A stretch of DNA of 64,000 nt, taken from Mesostigma viride (Eukaryota; Streptophyta; Mesostigmatophyceae; Mesostigmatales; Mesostigmataceae). The notes below the pieces were generated by a model that saw only the letters and a list, made by a program, of their open reading frames with translations, had not been told where the DNA came from and did not search any database. The stretch lies in assembly GCA_009746045.1 (NCBI GenBank), contig RPFO01000213.1:2968837-3032836 (forward strand), in the 5' to 3' direction. Shown here in pieces: positions 22,700 through 33,600 of this stretch. The stretch's first letter is position 1; every line of letters begins with the position of its first letter. A program made the position numbers and the translations under genes.

Positions 22700-23245
22700 C
22701 GGCCCGTGGACATGGATGAGAAGCAGGATGTGTTCAAGGTACGCGCTCTCCCGGTGCTCACCTACGGCGCCGAGACGTGGACCCCCACCGACGCCCTCGA
22801 GAAGAAGCTGAACGGCGTTGTCACCAACATGTTGAGATCCATTGTCAATGTAGGATATGCAGTACACTTTCGTAGAGAAGACTTGTATTTGGGCATTCCT
22901 ATTGTCACCAGCACTATCAAACAACGTAGATGACAACTAGTCGGGCACTTGGCTCGCACCAACCAGCTAGACACGTCGCGGGGTCCAACCCCAGGGCTGC
23001 GGCCCGCACAACCAGGTAGGCACCTCCTTACGTGGGACGGGCCCAGCGATCGGACACGCCGGGCTGCCCGCACGTTCAAGGAGCAGCTAGTAGAAGACAT
23101 GAGGGGCTCAGGCCTCTCCGCGATCTGGCGAAAGATGCAGAACAGGGGCCATCTGGGCCCAGGTTGTAGAGGACAATCATCCCCCCGCAGCTAGTGGGGA
23201 AGATGCGCGTCACACGTCGTGGGAAGAACGCCCGGCGTGACCGCT
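22700..23245 (+). pseudogene. LINE post-RT domain fragment, plus
   Basis: Plus strand: LPVLTYGAETWTPTDALEKK, VVTNMLRSIVNVGYAVHF, EDLYLGIPIVTSTIKQRR, a stop, then QLVGHLARTNQLDTSRG and FKEQLVEDMRGSGLSAIW. It matches the minus-strand copies residue for residue over long runs. It ends about 140 bp beyond the stop codon of the scramblase gene, which is transcribed toward it. Confidence 0.8.
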
Positions 23246-23384
23246 AGGGCTTGGCACTCCCTGCTACGTGGCATGTCCCTCGCTTTGTTAGCTTAGGCAT
23301 TAGATCGATACAATACACTATCTTGGTTGCATCACCAAGAGCCTATGAGATCCCACTCGATGGGACACAATTCGAACAGTCCAT

Positions 23385-23694
23385 CTACTCTTCCTCTCTA
23401 AAAACGTCCCAAAATGAACCTCCTCCATTGCTGCCACTACCACCGCCACCGCCATCCTCCTCATCATCCTCATCTGACCATAAAGTCTCCTTCAATTTCC
23501 CAAAGAGACCGCCAGCGTCATCATCGCTTGGCAGCTGCTCTGCATCACCCGGCGCAGCCGGGGGCTCTGCCGCATCTCCCATCATGGGTGGTGGAGGAGC
23601 GGTCGAGTTTGGTGCCTCTGCTTCTCTGGGAGGCTCGGAGCCACTCATCGGGATGGGAATCGGGACCGGGATGCCGCCATGGCCAAACAAGCCG
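23385..23694 (-). CDS. Scramblase exon 9, terminal
   Basis: 310 nt to the TAG stop at 23387-23385; acceptor CTGTGCAG|CGGCTT after a pyrimidine-rich tract. Encodes GGLFGHGGIPVPIPIPM, a Pro/Ala/Glu-rich middle, then KETLWSDEDDEED, a Gly/Ser run and the C-terminus FWDVFREEE. The GHGG-I-P start is usual for this branch; the acidic extension is not. Confidence 0.8.
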
Positions 23695-26600
23695 CTGCAC
23701 AGAGATGAAAGGCAGGTGCATGGTAAGCAGGATGTGTCAAGCCATGTCCACTCACCACAATCCATGAGGACTCTGTCAAACCATGCACTGCAGTTTTGGT
23801 CATGCTAGCATTGGAAGGAAGCCATCCACTTCAACGCGAGCGGAAATCGGACGCATCACAAGTCAAAGCCTATCTATTGGTAGATCTATTGGTAGTTAGA
23901 TCCCGATTTGCTGGCAGCGGAAATGCCAAGTTACGACAGCAATAACCAAACCAAATGAAGGGATCGATACCTCCCTACCAACATCCGCATGCAATCGAAA
24001 CACATTATGCATATCAAATGCACACTAGAGCAAAACAGCAATAGTAGCTTCTCAAGTCCATGATGGGAGTCAAGAAAGAAATCCTGAGAACAATCCATTA
24101 TGGAAGTGAGCATAGCAGGTCGCAAGTTGGGAAAACATTAAAGCGAGAGCACATGCTTGATGCTCAAGCGCCAACCACATCCCATATACGTCGGCAATCT
24201 CAAAAGGGGAGATGGGCAGATGCATGAAGCACCTGAGGTGACTGCCCATGGGAGAAGCTCTCTTGCTGACCCACCTCACAACCTTGAAAAACATCCCTAC
24301 CGCCCTGGACTGCAAGTGAGAGTGTGCCAGCATCAGCACATGAGCCATGTCCGGGCTATTGAGACACCCTAGACTTTGCGAGGGCCACGCATCATTGGCA
24401 GGATCCCCTATCTCCCGCCAAACTCCTCGACACAACCATTGCACACGATGACAAAGCACTGTGGCTTTGCACGGCACCCCCCCTGAGACGATTAGCTGGA
24501 CATGTCTACATCTTTTCTTTGACAATTTCGGGCATCGGTGACTCATTCTAGTCTGGATAAACCCAAGAAAGTCGGGGCGATGTTCCATCAGATCCGGTCC
24601 GCTTCCGCCCTGAAATTCTTACCCAGAATGCCTCGAGAAGTAATCAAAGTCAATGGATACCGCCGCCCCTAAGACGATGGCTCGCTCGGCCACGCTCAGT
24701 GCATGGGGTTGGCTGGGTGCTGGCACCACCTGGGGGTTAGAGATGTATGGGATGGGCGCATGTGTGCCGGTGGCCTTGGGTATAAGTTACGAGGAGCAAA
24801 TGTTGGCAAACGCGGGCTTTACGCTTGCGATGCAACTGAACGGTTGGAAACATCTGCGTGATGGCGACTAACGTCGATTGAAGAAGTGGCAAGACCACCA
24901 ACGGGGAAGTCACAACAAGCACAAATACTGGAGAGGCCAACGATTGACCGACTGGCTGACACAGGCACATGAGTAACTGTTTGCATCCTGTGCCCAATGA
25001 TCTGTAAGGGGGTCATCTATACGTGGTCCAGAATAAACATGGTTACCGAAAAATATGTCCAGCCAGCAGGGTTGCGACCATCTAACGTGCATCATGGGAT
25101 CCCAAGGTAGCGCAGAGAGGCCGCTCCGTTGCATCAAACACGAGGGCCGGATAGGCGAGGGAGTGCGCACACTTTGTAGAGAGAGAGATCGCACCTGGCA
25201 CGAGAGAAAGCCAGCGGTTCAGCCAAGACTAGGAAGCGCGCATGAAGGAAACAAATTCAATCGACAGTTACAAGTCACTAACAAAATTGCCCTGCAAAAA
25301 AACGACAAGGTCAAGGGTAACAACAAGGTCAACACCGTTGCGTCACAAACACTTGCACCGCATGCCCGGAGTACCAAAAACTGGCGCTCAACATCTCCCA
25401 TGTGCAAACCACCAGCATGGCAACAGTGTCCTGACTCGAGGCTTGCACAACTGCAGGCACACCGTGGCGTAGGTCACTGGGGGGGTTACAAAGGTCACTG
25501 TAAGCAATCGCTCAGACAAAACAACATTCCTAGTTTAGTACTATTTGCCACACTGAATGGATGCACTGGCGCAGGCGCATTAAGTTCCGGAACGGAGTAG
25601 AAAACACACTAAATGGCATCCTAAGTTCCATAAGAAACTGAAAGTTGTACGACTTGAACTGCCACGATAAAGCTTCTGCGAAGTTACCAAGGTTGCCCCT
25701 ATCCCCTACTACTGAAGACCTCACGTTACTGAAAACCTCACGTATGTTGAACTGCATGTATTGTTAGAGGGGTTGCAAGCCCGTCCCATGGCCAATGTCT
25801 ACTGCCGCAAATTAGGCAATCGGCCGCACGCACTAGAAGCGGGACATACCTCGGACGATTGCGGGCGGGAATCTGGGGCCGGCGGTTCCAGCAACTTTTC
25901 ACCCGCGCCCCTGGCCCTTGCTTCGACATCCTCCCTGGAGGGCACCGCATCTCCCAGGTGGATGGCGTACATGCCTGCGTCCGTGAACAGCTGCGCTCGT
26001 GCACATGAAGGGGGTGAACACAATGTCGAGTGGCCATCAGCAGGTACACACACGTTGCTCTAGCTGCGCTCACATCTCACGCATGTTGCTCTAGCTGCGC
26101 TCGCATGTTGTGCATGTTGCTCTAGCTGCGCTCACATGTTGTGCATGTTGCTCTAGCTGCGCTCGCATGTTGTGCATGTTGCTCTAGCTGCGCTCGCATG
26201 TCACGCATGTTACTCTAGCTGCGCTCGCATGTTGTGCATGTTGCTCTAGCTGCGCTCGCATGTTGTGCATGTTGCTCTAGCTGCGCTCGCATGTCACGCA
26301 TGTTACTCAAGCTGCGCTCGCATGTTGTGCATGTTGCTCTAGCTGCGCTCGCATGTCACGCATGTTACTCTAGCTGCGCTCGCATGTTGTGCATGTTGCT
26401 CTAGCTGCGCTCACATGTTGTGCATGTTGCTCTAGCTGCGCTCGCATGTTGTGCATGTTGCTCTAGCTGCGCTCGCATGTTGTGCATGTTGCTCTAGCTG
26501 CGCTCGCATGTTGTGCATGTTGCTCTAGCTGCGCTCGCATGTTGTGCATGTTGCTCTAGCTGCGCTCGCATGTTGTGCATGTTGCTCTAGCTGCGCTCGC

Positions 26601-29600
26601 ATGTTGTGCATGTTGCTCTAGCTGCGCTCGCATGTTGTGCATGTTGCTCTAGCTGCGCTCGCATGTTGTGCATGTTGCTCTAGCTGCGCTCGCATGTTGT
26701 GCATGTTGCTCTAGCTGCGCTCGCATGTTGTGCATGTTGCTCTAGCTGCGCTCGCATGTTGTGCATGTTGCTCTAGCTGCGCTCGCATGTTGTGCATGTT
26801 GCTCTAGCTGCGCTCGCATGTTGTGCATGTTGCTCTAGCTGCGCTCGCATGTTGTGCATGTTGCTCTAGCTGTAGAATTTATCTCGCGCTTGTCGTTGGC
26901 ACCTAGGCAGACAACAGCAGCGTGAAGGCCATGATACATTTCGTACCACGTATGCAAAAATTTGCCAGCATGTCACACCCGTATGAAAGAAACACAACAG
27001 GCGGCCACTTAAATTATACTGTCTGCACATTTAAAGACTGCTGCACCAAGGCACTACTGTTATGGTCAAACACAACTATAGTAGCTTTTGACCATGAACA
27101 TGCTCAAACGTGAGATGTTAAGCGGGAACACGCCCACCGTGAGATCACCCACCTCCTTCCCAAACCCGCTCCAGTCGCGGTTGATGGCAGCCATCGGCCC
27201 CCCCCGCTCGTCTTTTAATTCAAAGTTCCAGGACAGAAAACCCGCCTCCACTGCCGCAAACTGTTTTTTCCTGGCAAAGGCGAGAGGCACGACGCATTAT
27301 CCAAGGACGTGCGCTCGCAAAGTCAGTTTCCCAAAAATATGTGCAACTGACTTGGCCACTGAGGAAGGACGGCGGGGGGGGGGAGAGGTTCGGCAAGGCC
27401 AGGATCCTGGGGATACTGTTCAACACAACATGAAGGAAACGACGGGTCACGCAAGCGCTTGTTGGGATGGGGTCGAACCTGTGTCTGGTTGCATTTGCCA
27501 GAAATGCTAGAGATGTCCGGACTACCAGACAGCACAGCCTTTGTTACATCCTTCCAGGACAGCTGTCTCTACCAGATTCCATGTTGCCTTTTCTTATGCT
27601 TCTTGGAACAACCGCATCGTTACTAACTCTTCAGTCTCCTTAGCCCACGTTATGATTCGTTGATAGGAAATGGTACCATATCTAGCAAACGTGCCAGCCA
27701 TACCACACCTGCAAATACTGATGGTAAAAACGACGAGGCTACCCTCCAAAGGCCTGCAAATGCACTGGACCGATGGAACGCAGTTGCAACCGTGGCCACT
27801 GATAACTACATCCCTCATGCCAGGAACGCTGTAGATCTCGATCCGTTCAATCCGTCCCCTGTCCTACAGGGTATGGCACACGCAGAGCATAGATAGGGGC
27901 CGAGCCCGCAGACACAGCGCACCATCATGGGCCAATCCTGGGGAACACGCTTCTTACAAAACAGCAACACCACCTCGTCAATCCCTACCAAAAAAGGATG
28001 CGAAAACCTCTGTAAGTACACACAAGATGACCACTGGCAGAGACAAATGCAAACGAAGCAGTATGGCTTACTCTAGGATTATCATAAGTAACTGTTAAGT
28101 AAATAAGTCAATAAGTCAATAACAAGTCAATAGGCTTGATTGACTTGAAAGTTTTCAAAGGCTATTCAGTTGAGACATTCGGGTATATCGTCCCGCCAAA
28201 GTGTATGTCCACAATCCGTAAGCGTTTCCAGACGTGCCTGGTGCCTGCATCCACAGCCTCGCGAGGAGTGGCTACATGAGGCGTGCGGCTGAATGAGATA
28301 TTAGTAAGGCCTAAGAGGCTGGAGCAACCCAACCCTGAGCACCATCGAGGACACCACGAGCATGGGTGGCAACCAGTGACGCCCGACTCACTGGTAGTAG
28401 AGGTCGTAGTTTCGCCGCCACAGATGCCAGCGCTGCTTTACCTCCCCGATGACCTGGCATGCATCACCGGAATGACAAGAATGAAGATATTATACATGAG
28501 TTTGCCTCCATACATGTTACATAGGGGGGTGGGGGATTACACCCTAATTGTTTTGTTTGGGACATGAGATCGCCTGCATACATGTTACATAAGAGGGGGG
28601 TAGGGGGGTTACACCCTAATTGTTTTGTTTGGGACATGAGATCGCCTGCATACATGTTACATAAGAGGGGGGGTGGGGGGTTACACCCTAATTGTTTTGT
28701 TTGGGACATGAGATTGCCTGCATACATCTTACACATGAGGGGGGGGGGGGTTACACCCTACTTAATTTGTTTGGCACATGGGCTCACCTCCACGCAGGGA
28801 GTTTTGTCGGGCAGCGAGGTTTGTTCCCCTTTTAGGCACACAAACTTGATGTAAGAACGTATTTCTGAGCCCCCAAAGGCACGCAGATGCCCCAGCTCAG
28901 CCGCATGCAGAGTAATTCAGCTCCATTTCACAAGTGGGCCCTGTTCCACGCAAGTCGGCCTTCTAGGGACTCTTATTCTGTCATCGACCCACTTCCCTAG
29001 ACATCCACGAAAACAATCGTCAAGTGCCCAAGGTGCAGCATGGGTTTTCACCATCCTGCTGCATACATCCAGTCAAACGCAGGTAGCCCCACATCTGTGG
29101 TGAGCCAGCTGTCATGTGAAGGATGCTATGGAGTAGGCAAGCTTGTGTGCTAAAGAAGGAATCCCCGCAAAATACCAGTGCGTGAAGCAAAGAACATGAA
29201 CGTTAGCACATTTACGAGCTAGTTTTTCTCCCTTCTCTCCCCAGAAGCATACCAGTCCGCCCGACATTGGTCCTGCCCTCTGGACGGTCCAGTGGAACAC
29301 CGCCCCAGACCTCCCACAAAGCAACTCCACGTGGCCATCCCAACAATGCCACCCGCATTGCCACCTTCTCACCACGTCCAGCCACCTAACCACCTCCTGA
29401 GAAGTTCCACCAAACCATGAGTTGTAATGTACAATTCTACTCTGTACGCTTCTTCCTAGTTTGAACGCTCATGCGGTGGAAGTGCCAAATGGCACAATGG
29501 CCGCACCTGCCACCCAGCATGGTAGTGGTGACGCTGGGCTGCGCAACGCGGGTGCTGACCATGCGTCCCGCATTCTGCGGTTAAATTAAGAAGCAGAAAG

Positions 29601-30641
29601 TGATAGAAGACTCCATTCCGGCAATAATTCTGGCGGCCCGTGAGCCTGTGGTTAAGGTGAAGGAACAGTAGCCACGAGCCTCGTTTACTTCCGCCGATGG
29701 ACGAAGTACTGTCCTGCTTGGCGAATTCCTGTTGCAGACTCCGTTGTATGTTCGCATGCTGCTTCTTGCCATGCTTGCCACTGGTGCGTGGGACCGCCAG
29801 TTTCTGCTGCCGGAATTTCGCTTTCATTTTTGGAGCTGCGTAGGGAATTCCCTTCCGAGCCATTCTATCGAGTTCTTGAGCGTGAATGAGAATGGGAGGG
29901 TTGGGAAATGAAACTATTGGCGGTAGTCCGGACTCTCATCGTAGTCTGGGTCTCGGGAACCACCCCCCAACTTTATTTTAAGTGCGGTAATCGACAGATC
30001 TCCCCAAGACGATCCTGGACATTACCTAAGATACTGAAAAGTCGGATTCCGGTTGAGAGATAGTAGGGCTACTATACAGGTGAAATTGGCTGCATGCTGG
30101 CCCCTTAGCTGCAAATGGGCCAAAGTCAAGACTGGGTAAGTTCAGCACTGGGGGTCCACCCCCAAGTTTGAGTAGCGCAATCCATAGATCTCAATGAGAA
30201 CATTCAGAGTCTGCTGTTTACATTCCAAAAAGAGTCTGAATCTGAAAGGCAGGGTTGGAAATCTGATATACACAGTGCCAAAAGTTAATTAATTCGCCAA
30301 AAAGTATTTTTGCTCTCCCGTAACCCGGACTACCGCCAATAGTTTCAAATGAATGCTTATGCCTGGATGAATGCTGGTCCACAGATTCTCAATCACCGTG
30401 CCTGAAAATGGAACCATGAAGGCAGGCTTCCCATCCCACCTTGTAGTAGTATTAATTCATGGTTAACTGATCATCGCGCCTTTCACTTTGCACTTTCGTT
30501 GTCTGAGAGACCTCGGTGCGGCGCTAGATACCGCCAGTGTTTCGATAGCATCATGCGTACGTCAGCCGGCTGACGCGTGCCAAAACCCCTTTCTAGAAAC
30601 ACGCGATACCGCACGGCGCGGCGAACGTATTACGTTGCGGG

Positions 30642-30684
<43 letters not shown>

Positions 30685-33600
30685 GCGGCGTTCACACTAG
30701 GAATAAGCGTACTAGGAATAAGCGGAGTACAATTGTTCACTAAAATGCCATGGCCATCTCCTCACTCACTCCAGCCCACCTGGCAATCTGCTTATCACGT
30801 CACCCTTCGTGGCCATCCCCTTGACAACTCCCACCCCACATGGCCATCCCTGCATCTTGCCCAGTCACGTGCCCATGTCCCCCGCCAATCCAAGATACCT
30901 GGCCATCTCCCCCCTCAGCCTCACCGACCTGACCGTCCGGCGTCTCCACCACCATGTTGCTGGAGATGAAGTAGAAGGGCCGCTTGAGGCGGAAGACCTC
31001 GCGCCCCGAGACGTCAAAAACGGACGCCTTGAAGTACCGCCGCCGGCCCAGCAGCTGGTGAGTGTTAGGGATGGGATTCGTGGAGCCCGTTCCATACACG
31101 CGATGAATGTATTAAGGCAAACAAATACACTCGATATTGATTAAACAATAAATATTTTATTAAATTAATAAATACAATCGATATTGATTAAATAGTAAAT
31201 ATTTTATTAAACTAATAAATACACTCGATATTGATTAAATGAAAAATATTTTAATAAATTAATAAATACACTCAATATTGAAATACACTCGATATTTCAG
31301 ACATCGAAGGCGATAAATAAATTGACTTGCGGTGGTGATTTGGGAGTGATGGCTGACTGGCAGTGAAGGCAAAGGGGCACCTAGGCATCCGCTCTCCTCC
31401 CATTCAAGGAGCTTCGGTGCTGGGATACATCCCGTATCCGTAAACGGCACCCCCAACATTTTTCCGCGATACCGTCGCCCTTGTGCGGCGGGCGATGCAG
31501 AGTACCGATGGCTAGACCAGAGAGGGTACCGATTACGTCACGGAGCAAGGAGCATCAAGCCCGGGCTTGGTCAACAAAGGTAAGGAGCGGCACTAAGAGG
31601 AACAATCGTAGGCATCGTCGTGCCTACCAGTGCCGCGTCGTGCAGACGAGCGCCGTGCCGCTCACCTTCACGTCGGGCAGCATACTCCTTGCCGATTCCA
31701 AGATGCCATGCGTGTCTCAGAGGAACTGGCAAAAAGACACATCCAACAACTCGCCCGGTCTAAGAGTGTCTGTCCAGCAACCTTGGGGTACCAGCCCGCT
31801 GCGCGCTGGCAGGCAAGGAATCACAAGGGCGAGCAGCAGGGAAATGCTGCCGAGCAGCAAGACCGGGCAGCACTAGAATACTGCTTTCCTGTCAAGACAT
31901 ATTTATGGACTGCGCATGAACCCCCGACATCCTGTACTGCAAAGATAACGACAAGAAGACTCCGGATACATCGAGTCTGTGATCTGGATGATGAAAGAGA
32001 GGGCCAACAAGGCAGACGTGTTCTTGCAAGGTGTACAACTTCTGAGCGCCCTGGGTTGACAGCGCCCGTTGCAAGCAACTCCAGAAAGCCCGTTGCAAGA
32101 AACCCCCAGGGGCTTTGCTGTCTGCATGTTGAAGACAATCACTAACTACTTCAGGAGAAGAAATACTAGTAACAAATTCACAGACTATTCTCTTTCACTG
32201 TGAAGTAAGCCTTTCTGACATTCTTACACAATGGGCAGCGCCGCTTGCCCACCACCTAGCACAACCAACCGCTGCCAACCACCTGGCGGCAGAAAAGCCC
32301 AAAAGCATTCAGCAACTCCCAATGCCCTCACGGTCTGGCTCCCTGTTAAAACAGATCCCTTGATAAAGACTACTACTTCCCAATCACCTGGCGTCGGTAA
32401 GCCAAGGGCAAGACTACCTGTCGGAAAATCACGCCGGACAACGAGCTCGCCTCCTCCGCGATGAAGCCCACGAGCGCCCCCGTGTTGTCGCGCAAGGAGT
32501 ACTTGTTGGCCTGTTTGATGGAGGCATGCGCACACGGTGGGGGCATGGGCGCATGGGTGAGGCATGGGCGCATGAGCAAGGCAGAGAGTCACACGATGGG
32601 GGCACGGCCCAGTAGGACGTAGAACAAGGGATGAGGTGGGCAAAGGAGGGGGTGTTGGTACGGCGATGGAGGGGGTGTTGATATGGGGGGACATGGAGCA
32701 GCGGTCTTCCCCCACATGACAGGCTCCCCCTTAGCTGGGCATAGCTTGATAAATCATGGGGGTGCAGGTGCCCTGGCGCACCTAGAGCAAGGGTAGCTTA
32801 CATTCCCACCCTTGCAGGAAGTAGCCCAGAATGTATTAAAAGCCATATGCCCCTTCTCAGGGATATGTGCTACATGTACTCCCAACGGAGTTATGTTCCT
32901 AATTAATTAATTACTTCATTAATGGAGCAGCGGTCACGAATACCCAAGTCCCATCAAGGCAAGAGGCAAGAGCGAGCAAGCACTGGCCACTGCACACCTC
33001 CACCTTCGAGCGGGGACATTGGGGTACTGGCAGGCGTCACCCTATCTATGTCTACTGGCTGTGCCGACAAGAGCAGCCACCATTAAATCCATGTGTTCCG
33101 CGCGTATGATGAACAGTGCATCAACCGACAACCATTATGTGAAAAATGACGAACATGGCACGAGATGTTAGACCTTGGTAGGTACCATTGCGCGACAACG
33201 TCTAGCATTTCTCAGACAAGGGAGCCCTGCTCCCCTTGTCGCGCACAGGACTAGCACACTCAGGAAGCCCCCCCGCAGATAAACAACAACGACACTGAAA
33301 CACAACCAGCAAGGCCTGCCCATCTGATTTTGATGTCGCCAGTAGCATCCTCAGCCACAATCCAATGCGCTGCAGAATACGCGCTCTACACAACACACCA
33401 ACAGCTCTACACAACACACCAACAGCTCTACACAACACACCAACAGCTCCACACAACACACCAACAGCTCCACACAACACACCAACAGCTCCGCACAACA
33501 CACCAACAGCTCCACACAACACACCAACAGCTCCACACAACACACCAACAGCTCTACACAACACACCAACAGCTCTACACAACACACCAACAGCTCACTG

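Noticed and set aside
23251-23808. 185-aa plus-strand Ser/Pro-rich ORF
   Set aside because: Antisense of scramblase exon 9, which has an acceptor site, matching phase and family-typical start.
26057-26873. Regularly spaced repeats that could suggest a CRISPR array
   Set aside because: There are no unique spacers; units are contiguous and nearly the same. The region lies in an intron of a spliced eukaryotic gene.
28464-28854. ORFs with repeated MYAGDLMSQTKQLGC
   Set aside because: Translation of the 72-bp intronic minisatellite.
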